From positions 1 through 53,548 of the forward strand of contig JAYTOY010000022.1 in NCBI GenBank assembly GCA_043747555.1: 53,548 bases of DNA, read 5' to 3'. Made by a program: the position numbers and the translations under genes. This document shows positions 18,327 through 26,998 of the stretch, one piece after another. Below the pieces are notes generated by a model that was given only the letters and a program-made list of their open reading frames with translations, was not told the DNA's origin and searched no databases. This DNA is from JAYWDA01 sp043747555. Its GTDB lineage: Bacteria; Bdellovibrionota; Bdellovibrionia; Bdellovibrionales; Bdellovibrionaceae. Numbering within the stretch: the first letter of the stretch is position 1; each line of letters starts with the position of its first letter.

Positions 18327-19124
18327 ATGCCTCAGCCCCCCAGCGATTTATCAAGCCTTCAGTCCTTAGTCCAAGTTGTTGCTAGCCTACGAGGCCCCGA
18401 TGGTTGCCCCTGGGATCTTGAGCAAACTCATGAATCCTTATCACTTTATGCTGTCGAGGAAGCTCACGAATTAGCTGAAGCGTTAGAGACAAAAAATGAT
18501 GGGCTTATCAAAGAGGAATTGGGAGATGTTTTATTTCAAGTGATCTTGCACTGCCAACTCGCAAAGGAGCGCGGCGCTTTTGAACTTAAAGATGTTATTT
18601 CTTCGATCAACGAAAAATTAATTCGTCGCCACCCGCATGTCTTCAGCGGAGAAAAGGTTTCAGGCAGCGAACAAGTCATCGCCCACTGGGAGGCGATTAA
18701 AAAACAAGAGAAAAAAAGCAGTGATCCTTTTGAATTAAAAGTTCCAACAGGTTTACCCGCTTTACAAAGAGCTGCAAAAATTGGATTTCGCACAGAAAAA
18801 TTAAAATTTGATTGGGAAAATGCAGAGCAGGTGCGGGAAAAAGTTCGCGAGGAAGTGGCCGAGCTTGAAGAAGCTTTGGACTTAAAGACCGAAGATGAAA
18901 TTCGCCATGAGATGGGTGACGTATTTTTTAGCTTAGCTCAGCTCGCGCGACATTTAAAAATGGATCCCGAACAAATTGGCCGTGAAGCCAATCGTCGCTT
19001 TGAATTGCGTTTCAATACCATGATGAAGTTGCGTGAAGAGAGATGCCTTTCTTGGGAGAAGATGAGCCAGCAAGAAAAAGAAAATCTATGGAATGAAGCT
19101 AAAGCCAAGCTCTTGAAAACCTGA
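18327..19124 (+). CDS. mazG: Nucleoside triphosphate pyrophosphohydrolase MazG
   Basis: This 265-residue protein hydrolyses (d)NTPs to NMP and pyrophosphate. It has the full-length two-domain form. The N-terminal MazG domain carries LRGPDGCPWDLEQTHESL, VEEAHELAEAL and KEELGDVLFQVILH. The C-terminal one carries REEVAELEEAL and RHEMGDVFFSLAQLARHL. Both EExxE...ExxD metal-binding sets are intact. It is divergent from the 7TM-HD gene across a 144-base gap in which no strong promoter consensus was found. The start has GACGGAG about six bases upstream. Confidence 0.93.
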   Translation: MPQPPSDLSSLQSLVQVVASLRGPDGCPWDLEQTHESLSLYAVEEAHELAEALETKNDGLIKEELGDVLFQVILHCQLAKERGAFELKDVISSINEKLIRRHPHVFSGEKVSGSEQVIAHWEAIKKQEKKSSDPFELKVPTGLPALQRAAKIGFRTEKLKFDWENAEQVREKVREEVAELEEALDLKTEDEIRHEMGDVFFSLAQLARHLKMDPEQIGREANRRFELRFNTMMKLREERCLSWEKMSQQEKENLWNEAKAKLLKT

Positions 19125-19443
19125 GAGATTTTATATTTGTCGACCAAGACTTCGACAAAAAATCTAACCTTCCAAGAAAGATACGATCAACAGCCTGGCA
19201 CAGGCGCTGAATCTTCTATAATCTGTCCATTCACTAGACGATCACAGATTTATTTTTCACATCGGAAAAATTCAAAAGTGAATCTTTCCGAAGAGTTAGC
19301 TTGTCTTAAAATGAGACTAAACAAAAATTCAAGTGAGCAATCAGGCCCTTAGGCTCGACCTTAATTATTTTCAAGACCCGACGATAGGCTTGGTACGAAA
19401 GATTGAACTTCTAGGACAGAAGTTCTTTAGGAGGGTTCTTCTT
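19125..19443 (+). promoter_or_regulatory. Hairpin-rich leader region before the vWA lipoprotein gene
   Basis: This 319-base stretch holds no convincing gene; short ORFs here lack ribosome binding sites. It contains a TATAAT at 19217-19222 (no good -35 box) and several inverted repeats: TTGTCGA/TCGACAA (19137-19158), GCCTG/CAGGC near 19195-19207, a 10-bp stem with one mismatch at 19263-19290, and GAACTTCT/AGAAGTTC at 19405-19425. The last ends 3 bases before the AGGAGGG ribosome binding site (19429-19435). It is probably the promoter and 5' leader for the downstream cluster, since mazG has no obvious link to it. Confidence 0.5.
19405..19425 (+). promoter_or_regulatory. Perfect hairpin adjoining the ribosome binding site
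   Basis: GAACTTCT and AGAAGTTC form an 8-bp perfect stem with loop AGGAC. The loop is complementary in character to anti-SD sequence (AGGA), and the stem ends 3 bases before the strong AGGAGGG. It could be an operator or a translational control element for the vWA lipoprotein. Confidence 0.45.
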
Positions 19444-20514
19444 ATGAAAAAGTTATTGAACTCAACAGTGGTCGCGGCTTCTATGATGTTGGTTGTCGGA
19501 TGTGATAAGCCAGCTTCTTCATTTTCGCTTTTGGCAAGCCAAGCGACTTTCAAACAGAGCGTTGCCTATGTTCCTCGTAAGGTTGATATCCTATGGGTTG
19601 TCGACAACTCGGGTTCGATGAATTCATCACAGACGAACCTTGCAAATAATTTCCAGCAATTTATTCAAGACTTCCAAACAAAGAATTTTGACTTTCATAT
19701 GGCTGTGACGGACACCGGTGGCTATCTAGATAATCACTACAACACAAAAACTAGGTCTCTTTGGAGACAAGGCTCAGCCACTCCTTATTCCGGTGTGACT
19801 GTCATGGATAAGAACACGCCCAATCTTGCAACTGTTTTTGCCAAGAATATTAAAACCGGAACATCGGGAACTGGTGACGAACGCGCTTTCTCTAGCTTTA
19901 AGAAAGCCTTAGAAAATCCAGATAACTTAGGCTTTCAAAGACCCGGTGCATTTTTAGCGGTCATTATTGTCAGCGACGAAGATGACTTTTCCCACTACGA
20001 TTGGAATAACGGCATCAATAGTTATTATTTTACAGAAAACTACAATGATGCAAATATATTCAGTGTCCAATCCTTCAAAGACTCTTTAATTACATTGACT
20101 GGCAGTACTGCGGCCACAGCCGCAAATAACTTCACGGTTCATACGATTTCTGCCAGAGACGCAGCTTGTGTGACATCACTGGGGAATTCAGGTCAAAAAA
20201 TTTCCCAGCGTTATCCATCTTTATCTGCAGCGACGGGTGGACTTGCAGCCAGCATCTGCGCGCCGATGTCGACTGTTCTAGATCAGTTATCTAAAAAAAC
20301 AATCGAGCTTGCAGCGACTTTTCAATTAGACCGCGAGCCATTTGTTGATACCCTGAGAATCGTTGTTGACGGCGTCACTTCGCCTCAGAGCACAACTTGT
20401 GGTTGGACTTACGATGCCGCCAGTCTGGTTATTAGTTTCCATGGATCGACTTGCATTCCAGCGGCTGGAGCCAGTGTACAAATCTTTTTTGAACCAAAAA
20501 CAGCCGCACAATAA
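19444..20514 (+). CDS. vWA-domain lipoprotein
   Basis: This 356-residue protein starts at the ATG (19444) served by AGGAGGG; an upstream in-frame ORF extension lacks a ribosome binding site. The signal peptide ends in the lipobox LVVGC, so it is lipid-anchored and faces the periplasm or cell surface. A von Willebrand factor A domain follows with the MIDAS motif DNSGSM (DxSxS type), an acidic VSDEDDFS segment, and a C-terminal beta-rich part with two Cys about 20 residues apart. vWA domains usually mediate metal-dependent protein binding. It is 18 bases upstream of the GYF-PilZ gene and may be the first gene of the Glt-like cluster. Confidence 0.82.
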   Translation: MKKLLNSTVVAASMMLVVGCDKPASSFSLLASQATFKQSVAYVPRKVDILWVVDNSGSMNSSQTNLANNFQQFIQDFQTKNFDFHMAVTDTGGYLDNHYNTKTRSLWRQGSATPYSGVTVMDKNTPNLATVFAKNIKTGTSGTGDERAFSSFKKALENPDNLGFQRPGAFLAVIIVSDEDDFSHYDWNNGINSYYFTENYNDANIFSVQSFKDSLITLTGSTAATAANNFTVHTISARDAACVTSLGNSGQKISQRYPSLSAATGGLAASICAPMSTVLDQLSKKTIELAATFQLDREPFVDTLRIVVDGVTSPQSTTCGWTYDAASLVISFHGSTCIPAAGASVQIFFEPKTAAQ

Positions 20515-20532
20515 CAGAGCGAAGAGGATTTT

Positions 20533-21141
20533 ATGAGCGATGCTAAGAAGTTAGAAAATTCAGAAAGCTCAGCGGTTCTTAACCAATGGTACATTCTTCG
20601 TGGTGACATGAAGTACGGCCCTTATGACTATAGCGTCATTATCAACATGTTACAAAAGGGCGAAGTCCAAGATTATAATTATGTATGGGCTCCCCACCTT
20701 TCAACATGGACGCTTTTAGGTGAGCTGCCTGATTTTGCTCGTGATCGTTTGGCGGGTTTAATCAACAACCGCGATGCGATCAAGCACGGATTTATTATTC
20801 GTGAATTTGCGCGGCAAGATATTAAGGTGCCCGTGTACGGTCACAATGAAAAACATTTTTTTGATGGTGAATCTTTATCTTTAAGCGAAAGCGGAGCTTT
20901 GGTTTTGCTGAACACTCCGCTGCTAGTACCAGGTCAAGACCTGGTCCTTCATTTCCGAGCGGGTCCAGGGCATTCACAACCATTCAATGTGATTGGCCAG
21001 ATCATTCGGAAAAATTTTACGAAACAAAGAATTAATGTTAAATCCGGCTTGCATTATGCAGTTCGTTTCCTCCAAGTGCCAGTGCGCGGACAACAACAGA
21101 TTAAACAACTCATTGATATGAAGCAGGGGGAAACTTTATGA
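20533..21141 (+). CDS. GYF-PilZ domain protein
   Basis: This 202-residue cytoplasmic protein has no signal peptide. Residues 19-68 form a GYF-type domain (WYILRGDMKYGPYDYSVI, then VWAPHLSTWTLLGELPDF). Residues 85-200 form a PilZ domain with RxxxR (R90-E-F-A-R94) and a degenerate (D/N)xSxxG motif, SLSESG, where Ser116 replaces Asp/Asn. PilZ domains bind cyclic di-GMP, and GYF domains bind Pro-rich ligands. In Myxococcus the gliding protein GltJ/AgmX carries a GYF domain, so this looks like a GYF module on a c-di-GMP sensor. Its stop overlaps the start of the ExbB-like gene by 4 bases. Ligand binding is inferred. Confidence 0.8.
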   Translation: MSDAKKLENSESSAVLNQWYILRGDMKYGPYDYSVIINMLQKGEVQDYNYVWAPHLSTWTLLGELPDFARDRLAGLINNRDAIKHGFIIREFARQDIKVPVYGHNEKHFFDGESLSLSESGALVLLNTPLLVPGQDLVLHFRAGPGHSQPFNVIGQIIRKNFTKQRINVKSGLHYAVRFLQVPVRGQQQIKQLIDMKQGETL

Positions 21142-21872
21142 GCGCATTTTTTAATTTTATGACAGCAACTGGTGTGGTGGGTTGGGCGATCTTTATTACG
21201 GGCATCGCCGGGATATTTCTCGTCGTCGAGCGCGCAAAAACTTTGTATAGCGGCTACGGCATGAATGTCGAAGAGTTTATGGCTAAGATTCAAAATTTAA
21301 TTCTTTCAAAAAAATTAGATGAGGCCTTAGTTCTTTGCTCTCAGATGGAAAAAAAGCCATTGGCCAAAGCTTTTAAAACAATTTTGGAAAAAGCCGATCG
21401 TGATGACGACACTATTTTCCAAGCCCATGACATTGCAATGTCAGAGGTGATGCCAATGTTCACAAAGCGTTTGCATTACCTGTCGATGGTTGCCAACGTA
21501 GCGACTCTTTTAGGTCTGCTAGGTACAATTCACGGTTTGATTTTATCGTTTGAAGCGGTTGAACAAGCTGATCCAGCTTTAAAGCAACAATTACTGGCAC
21601 ACGGAATTTCTGTTTCTATGTATACAACTGCTTTAGGTCTTGCTGTTGCGATTCCTGCCATGGTGCTTTTTTCTTTCTTAACAGCCAGACAGAATCAGCT
21701 GATCGAACAGTGTATTGAGAAATGTTCAAAATTAACAGAAATTTTAACAAGTTCTCATATTCCTCAGTTAACTCGTCAGACTTTATTTCCAGATCATGTG
21801 TCTATGAATAATTCTGCGAATAACTCTGCAACTCCATCAGGACCGCCGCCTTCTTCTTCGAAGGCGTCATAA
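21138..21872 (+). CDS. MotA/TolQ/ExbB proton-channel protein (AglR-like)
   Basis: This 244-residue inner-membrane protein has three transmembrane segments (about 10-30, 115-140, 155-185) and the family motif LGLLGTIHGLILSFEAV in the second. Such proteins form the pentameric ring around two ExbD/TolR-type subunits and harvest the proton motive force. It is followed by two ExbD-like genes, the same arrangement as AglR-AglQ-AglS, the gliding motor of Myxococcus. A Ser/Asn/Pro-rich C-terminal tail of about 30 residues ends the protein. Homology to AglR rather than TolQ is inferred from the neighbourhood. Confidence 0.85.
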   Translation: MSAFFNFMTATGVVGWAIFITGIAGIFLVVERAKTLYSGYGMNVEEFMAKIQNLILSKKLDEALVLCSQMEKKPLAKAFKTILEKADRDDDTIFQAHDIAMSEVMPMFTKRLHYLSMVANVATLLGLLGTIHGLILSFEAVEQADPALKQQLLAHGISVSMYTTALGLAVAIPAMVLFSFLTARQNQLIEQCIEKCSKLTEILTSSHIPQLTRQTLFPDHVSMNNSANNSATPSGPPPSSSKAS

Positions 21873-21929
21873 GGCAAAACCAAAAGCTGTACTACGGCAA
21901 AGGTTAACATTTTTTCGACTGAGGATATT

Positions 21930-22472
21930 ATGCGACGATCAAAAAAAGTAAAAATAAAACACGATTACGAGTTTGATTTGGATCTAGCTCCCCTGCTAGC
22001 CGTGATGGTTAAGCTCGTGCCCGTCATGCTGATTTCATCAGCCTTTGTGCAAATGATGATTGTCGATACTGAACTTCCGCAAGTGGTTCAAGAAGCCATT
22101 AAAAAACAGGAAGAACATCCAAATAAAAAACAAATATCTGTGGAAGTCAGCTCCAGCGACGGTGTTAAGTTCACGATCACAACAGATGGTAAAGCCAAAG
22201 TTGAAACAGTTCCAGTCAATGCAGGGCAGTTGGACTACGCCGCCGTTCATCAAAAATTTGTCGATATCAAAAAGGCCAATCCTGAAGTTTTTAAAATTGA
22301 AATGAATCCATCGGGGGAATTGGCCTACAAAGACATTATAAAAGTGATGGATGAAGCCCGTAAATCTAGACAGGGTATTCATTTCCCCATTCACGACGAT
22401 AAGACGAATAAAGACACTGAAACTGATTACATGTTTCCCGAAATTTCATTCGGGAATACATTGGAGGGTTAA
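21930..22472 (+). CDS. ExbD/TolR-like protein lacking the membrane Asp
   Basis: This 180-residue protein has a single N-terminal membrane helix (about 17-42) and a periplasmic ExbD-like domain. In ExbD/TolR the start of the helix reads like L-T-P-x-x-D, and the Asp carries protons. Here the aligned segment is L19-A20-P21-L22-L23-A24-V25, so the Asp is Ala, and a Lys follows at 28 (VMVKLVP). The C-terminal DxxxxVMDEARKS region resembles the family. The protein is longer than usual, with an extra acidic tail. It is paired 3 bases upstream of a second ExbD-like gene that keeps the Asp. Likely AglS/AglQ-like. Confidence 0.78.
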   Translation: MRRSKKVKIKHDYEFDLDLAPLLAVMVKLVPVMLISSAFVQMMIVDTELPQVVQEAIKKQEEHPNKKQISVEVSSSDGVKFTITTDGKAKVETVPVNAGQLDYAAVHQKFVDIKKANPEVFKIEMNPSGELAYKDIIKVMDEARKSRQGIHFPIHDDKTNKDTETDYMFPEISFGNTLEG

Positions 22473-22475
22473 CTT

Positions 22476-22967
22476 ATGTCGCGCAGAGCCCGTTATGAAC
22501 CAAATTTAAAGAAAAATATGTTCGTTCTAAATTTAACTTCGATGACAGACGTCTTCACCATCTTACTTGTGTTCTTGCTGCAAACTTATGCCAGTTCAGA
22601 TGTTGTGATCAACCCTGTTAAAAATTTGCGACTGCCGGCCTCGAACAGTGAAAAAAATCCGACGGATGCGGTGAAAATTGCAGTCTCGAAAGAACTTGTC
22701 AAATTTGATGACCGGACGATCGCCGAGATTATTGACAATAAGTTCGCCAATAAAGATATCGATCCTAAAGATTCCAATTTTATTGTTCCATTGTTTAATG
22801 AACTCGATAAGTTAGCGAAGTCGTCCGATAAGAAATTTGTCAAGGACGGTAAGATCTTACTGCAGGCGGACGCCGACCTTCCTTATAACACTTTACGAAA
22901 GGTCATGTACACCGCTTCAATGGCTGGATTTCCTCAGCTGAAGCTTGTGACCGTTGTCGGAAAATAA
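22476..22967 (+). CDS. ExbD/TolR-like protein with conserved Asp
   Basis: This 163-residue protein has one membrane helix (about 16-38) that begins L20-T21-S22-M23-T24-D25-V26, so the proton-carrying Asp25 is present although the usual Pro is Ser. The periplasmic domain ends DADLPYNTLRKVMYTASMAGFPQLKLVT, a standard ExbD/TolR C-terminal motif. It would pair with the preceding Asp-less subunit inside the ExbB-like ring. The start has GGAGGG about seven bases upstream. Confidence 0.85.
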   Translation: MSRRARYEPNLKKNMFVLNLTSMTDVFTILLVFLLQTYASSDVVINPVKNLRLPASNSEKNPTDAVKIAVSKELVKFDDRTIAEIIDNKFANKDIDPKDSNFIVPLFNELDKLAKSSDKKFVKDGKILLQADADLPYNTLRKVMYTASMAGFPQLKLVTVVGK

Positions 22968-22995
22968 ACCGAACGACATTGTTTTGGAGATTTGC

Positions 22996-25900
22996 ATGAA
23001 AAAATTTTCCTTGATCCTCTCCCTCTTTTTCTTCGTACCCACCATAGCGACTGCCGAGACAAAAGCTAAAAAGGGCCTTCTCCCGGAAGTTCGCTTGGAT
23101 TCGCCGAACGAAGAGGTCAACGAGCTTAAAGCGGCCACTTCAGAAGTACTTATTACTCGCTCAGAAAATAAAGCCATCGAGTCTTTGCAAAATATTTTAA
23201 AAGCTAAAAAAGGCTCCCCGCAGGAAGCAGACCTTCTATACAGACTGGCTGAGCTTTATATGCGCCGCTCTAAGTCTGGAAGATTTTTTGATCTTCAGAT
23301 TGCTGGAAAATCGAAACAGCTTTCTAGTTTTCCAATGCCCAATGAGAAAGGCGCCGACTGGATTAAAAAAGCGATGGCTATTTACAGCCGGATTGAATCT
23401 GAATTTAAAAAATATCCGGAAATGGATTCGGTTTTATTTAATAACGCTTTTGCCCACCAGCAGGTTGGAAGAATAAAAGAAGCTCAGAACCTTTACGAAA
23501 ATATGGTCACCCGCTTTCCAAAATCAGCCCTTGTTCCAGACTGCCTTGTGGGCTTAGGCGAACTTTATTATGATCAAAGAAAGTTTTCTGTTGCGATGGA
23601 GTTTTTATCTCGACTTGAGCAACACCCGGACTCTAGGGTTTATCCTTACGGAATGTATAAGCTCGCTTGGACCCATTACAATATGTCGGATACGCAAAAA
23701 GGTGTAAAACGCTTATTACAAGTGGTTGACCTGAGTCCCCTGTCTACAGATGGCGATAATAATAGAAATAAACAGAACTTGCGACGTGAAGCTTTGCGTG
23801 ACTTAACAATATTTATTGGCGACAGCACTCCGGCCAACGAGCTGGTCATGATTTTTGCCAAGATCACAAAGGGCGAAGAATTCGGTCAAGCGATGACAGA
23901 CTTAGCTCGGCTTTACGAAGGCCATGGTCGCTTCAAAGATATGAATATTTTCTTACCAGAATTTATTAGACGTGATCCCGAAAACGTTTATTTGGTAAAG
24001 GCCCATTTATCATTGGTTGAATCCAACGAATCTTTAAAATTACGCGACCAAGTGATCGAGCATTTACGAACAGCCGCAGCCCTTTGCCAAACGGATTCGC
24101 CATGGCGTTTAAGACAAAGACGTGAAATTCCTGATGAGTCTTGTGGGAATGGTTTTAAGGTGACTGCCAAAGACGTCGCCGAAAAATGGTGGGAGATTTG
24201 GCTTAAAAATAAAAAACATCAAGAGTTTACGTCACTGACAGAGAAAGCACTCAAGATAATTATTGAGCACGAAGAAAAAGAAACGCCGGATTATAAGACG
24301 CATTACGCTTATGCAGAATTGCTATTTGCTTTAGACCGCTTCGACGAAGCCAGTGAGCAGTATAAAATGGTTGCTGATGGCATTAAGGGCGACGCGAAAC
24401 TGGCACAGGATGCGAGCTATTCAGCCTTATTTGCTAAAGAAAAAAGCATCAGCAAACTAGGCAAAGAAAAATCTCCGTTACGGGAGGGTGAACGTAAAGA
24501 TTTAGCTCTTAGTTACGTTAAAAAATATCCAAAGTCGGCTCAAACACCTGAAGTCACATTGAAGCTTGCGGTGATTTTTTATGAGGAAGCCAATTACAGC
24601 GAAGCTCAGAAGTGGCTTAAACCTTCGGTAGATGGCCAAAATGGAAAAGACCTCCAATCAAAGGCTGAAGATCTTCAACTGGATATCTACAACATTAAAA
24701 AGGATTATGTTTCAATTCAAGCACTTGCAAAAAAAGTAGCCTCGTCATCTCGTGAAGCCAACCGAATTGCCACGATGACACGGATCGAGCAAGAAGCTGG
24801 TTATGCGGAAATTCAGGATGATATAAAAAACAATAAAAAATCTGATGGCGCAGAAAAATTGGTGCGGTTTTCAAAAGAACATAGCCAGTCGAAAATGGCG
24901 CCAGATGCCTTGTGGCAAGCTGTCAGCCTTTATTTTTCTGAGGTCTCTTCTACTAAAGGAGCCGATACAGCTGTTCTGTTTGTCCGTCAGTTTCCGAATG
25001 ATCCAAGGGCCAGTGATGCACTGAAAGAGGCCGCAAAAACTTACGCGCAAAATGGTTACTTGATTAAGGCCGCAGATACTCTGAAACAGATGGCCGAATC
25101 CGATAAAAAGGAAAAAAATACTAATCTAGAATTAGCCGCAGATTTTTATGCTTTAGAAAAACGCGATAAAGAAGCTCGATCTCTGTACAATACGCTCTTA
25201 GGCACTGCGGATGGAAAAGCAAAATCACGATTTTATTCTAAAATACTTTCCACCTACCAAGATAAATCAGGGCCCGAGTATGCGAAATTGCAAGCGAGCG
25301 TCCTGTCACTAAATATTGAGCCCTATGCAACTCAGATTCTCTACGATCGCCTGACCCAGCTTTTAGTTTCGAAAAAGAACACAGAAGCTTTTGATTTGGC
25401 TAAAAAAATTATGAGCCGCGACACTACTCCCCTTCTTAAAGCCAAAGCCCGCTTGGTCCAAGCTAAAATTTTAGAATATGAATTGACTCATCAAAGTTTG
25501 AAAACCAGCAAAGAAGATCGATTTGCATTGGTGCTGGGAATGAAAACCGAGCGCCTTGAGAAAGCTCAGACAGCTTACTTGGGGGCCTCAAAGATGGCAT
25601 CGGAGTCACTGGTTCAATTAGAGGCCTTCAGCGGAATTGATCGCTGTTATGCAGATTACGTTGATAGTCTGAAAGGGATTCAGATGCCTGCCGGTATGAA
25701 TCCCGCCGATCAGCAGAATCTTAAAAATGAAATGGGGAAAATTATTTCCCAGCTAGAAAACAAACGAAAAGACAATGCACTTCAACTGAAAAAAATCGCC
25801 AAGGTCCAAGTGATTGACAAAGATAAAACTTGGAATTTAGCTGAAATGCCTGCAGATCAAAGCCTTGCACCCGTACCGCACTATCCAGGCTTACTTCAGC

Positions 25901-26709
25901 TGAAGCCTTATTTACCGGCCAATAGCGAGATGCTTTTCAGTCAGCTGAAACGCCTAGAAGGGCGCACGTCCACTCCTTGTGTCAGCAAAGACGTCAGCAG
26001 CGATTTTAAATTTCATCAGGCAGCAGCCACTTGCTTTGCTAGTAAAGATGCCAAAGAAATGGAAAAAATCGCTTACTCCCTGGTTGAAAGTAAAGACCAC
26101 AAACTGATCGGTTTTTATTACTTGGCTTTAGTGGCAGAGCTTCAAGGGGCCTTTGAAAAATCTTTGTATTTTATTGAACTGGCCCTTAAGTCTCAGAATG
26201 AGGCGCCTCTGCTTGCTTACCAAAAGGCTCGTATGGTTTATCAAACCGAAGGATTAGCCTTAGCATTACCATTTTTCGACAAAGTTTTAGACATGCAAAT
26301 GAGCTCGACAGAAACTGAAACTTTTATTGGAATTAAATCTTATTTAGAAGGCGATTTCGAGACTGCGATCCTCAAATTTTCACCGCTGAATGCCGATCAA
26401 ATGTATAATCTAGGTGTAGGTCCACTTCTTTCGGAAAGTTTTGCACAAAAGGGTCAAACAGATAAAGCCCTTAGTTTACTGAATGAGTTGATCGCCAAAG
26501 GAACAAGTTCTTTAGATTTGATGCTTCAGAAAGCACGAATCCTAGAGACTTATAAAATGGCTCCTTTGCTAGCGGTGGAAGCTTATGAAAAAGCCCGCCA
26601 AATGACGAAAGAGGAAAATTTAAAGAACTGGTTAGATAGAAAATTAGATTTGTTAAAGAACCAAAATAAAAGTCGCGCTGCACGTATCTCCGGGAGACTT
26701 TATATATGA
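22996..26709 (+). CDS. Giant exported TPR protein (GltD/AgmU-like)
   Basis: This 1237-residue protein starts at the ATG at 22996, which has GGAG upstream and opens a signal peptide (MKKFSLILSLFFFVPTIATA). The rest is almost wholly helical TPR-type repeats, for example EADLLYRLAELYMRRSKSG, NNAFAHQQVGRIKEAQNLY and TPEVTLKLAVIFYEEANY. It should be a periplasmic scaffold. In the Myxococcus Glt complex, GltD (AgmU) and GltE are TPR proteins encoded beside the motor genes. No catalytic motif is seen. The C-terminal end overlaps nothing; the next gene follows after 12 bases. Confidence 0.75.
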   Translation: MKKFSLILSLFFFVPTIATAETKAKKGLLPEVRLDSPNEEVNELKAATSEVLITRSENKAIESLQNILKAKKGSPQEADLLYRLAELYMRRSKSGRFFDLQIAGKSKQLSSFPMPNEKGADWIKKAMAIYSRIESEFKKYPEMDSVLFNNAFAHQQVGRIKEAQNLYENMVTRFPKSALVPDCLVGLGELYYDQRKFSVAMEFLSRLEQHPDSRVYPYGMYKLAWTHYNMSDTQKGVKRLLQVVDLSPLSTDGDNNRNKQNLRREALRDLTIFIGDSTPANELVMIFAKITKGEEFGQAMTDLARLYEGHGRFKDMNIFLPEFIRRDPENVYLVKAHLSLVESNESLKLRDQVIEHLRTAAALCQTDSPWRLRQRREIPDESCGNGFKVTAKDVAEKWWEIWLKNKKHQEFTSLTEKALKIIIEHEEKETPDYKTHYAYAELLFALDRFDEASEQYKMVADGIKGDAKLAQDASYSALFAKEKSISKLGKEKSPLREGERKDLALSYVKKYPKSAQTPEVTLKLAVIFYEEANYSEAQKWLKPSVDGQNGKDLQSKAEDLQLDIYNIKKDYVSIQALAKKVASSSREANRIATMTRIEQEAGYAEIQDDIKNNKKSDGAEKLVRFSKEHSQSKMAPDALWQAVSLYFSEVSSTKGADTAVLFVRQFPNDPRASDALKEAAKTYAQNGYLIKAADTLKQMAESDKKEKNTNLELAADFYALEKRDKEARSLYNTLLGTADGKAKSRFYSKILSTYQDKSGPEYAKLQASVLSLNIEPYATQILYDRLTQLLVSKKNTEAFDLAKKIMSRDTTPLLKAKARLVQAKILEYELTHQSLKTSKEDRFALVLGMKTERLEKAQTAYLGASKMASESLVQLEAFSGIDRCYADYVDSLKGIQMPAGMNPADQQNLKNEMGKIISQLENKRKDNALQLKKIAKVQVIDKDKTWNLAEMPADQSLAPVPHYPGLLQLKPYLPANSEMLFSQLKRLEGRTSTPCVSKDVSSDFKFHQAAATCFASKDAKEMEKIAYSLVESKDHKLIGFYYLALVAELQGAFEKSLYFIELALKSQNEAPLLAYQKARMVYQTEGLALALPFFDKVLDMQMSSTETETFIGIKSYLEGDFETAILKFSPLNADQMYNLGVGPLLSESFAQKGQTDKALSLLNELIAKGTSSLDLMLQKARILETYKMAPLLAVEAYEKARQMTKEENLKNWLDRKLDLLKNQNKSRAARISGRLYI

Positions 26710-26721
26710 GGAAAGATTTTT

Positions 26722-26979
26722 ATGATGACTCTTATATCAAAGTGTCTTGGACTTGTGGTGTTTTCGGCTTTTAGCCTGACTGCCATCCAAGCCCACGCCA
26801 AGAAAAGCGTTCGAAAAGTTCAGGAAGTGAATTTTTCGGAGATGAGTCTTAAAGGAACTGTCAGAAATCCTGATGGGGCCTACCTCGTACAAAAGCGAGG
26901 AATTAAGTTCTTGCCGCTTTATGAGGTTAAAAAAGATATGGACGCGCGAATTCGCGAGTCCAGCTTTTATGTGAAGTAA
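26722..26979 (+). CDS. Small exported protein, Glt-like cluster
   Basis: This 85-residue protein has a signal peptide (hydrophobic 8-22, cleavage near AHA) and a short basic mature part of about 60 residues with no Cys. I do not recognise its family. It sits 12 bases after the giant TPR gene and 19 before the FHA/TonB-like gene, with a GAGGAAAG ribosome binding site. Its conserved placement would make it a likely small periplasmic subunit. Confidence 0.7.
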   Translation: MMTLISKCLGLVVFSAFSLTAIQAHAKKSVRKVQEVNFSEMSLKGTVRNPDGAYLVQKRGIKFLPLYEVKKDMDARIRESSFYVK

Positions 26980-26998
26980 CTTTAAAAGGGATGGTTAT

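Noticed and set aside
19137..19352. A 71-residue plus-strand ORF in the leader of the vWA gene
   Set aside because: It has no ribosome binding site, unlikely composition and overlaps strong inverted repeats.
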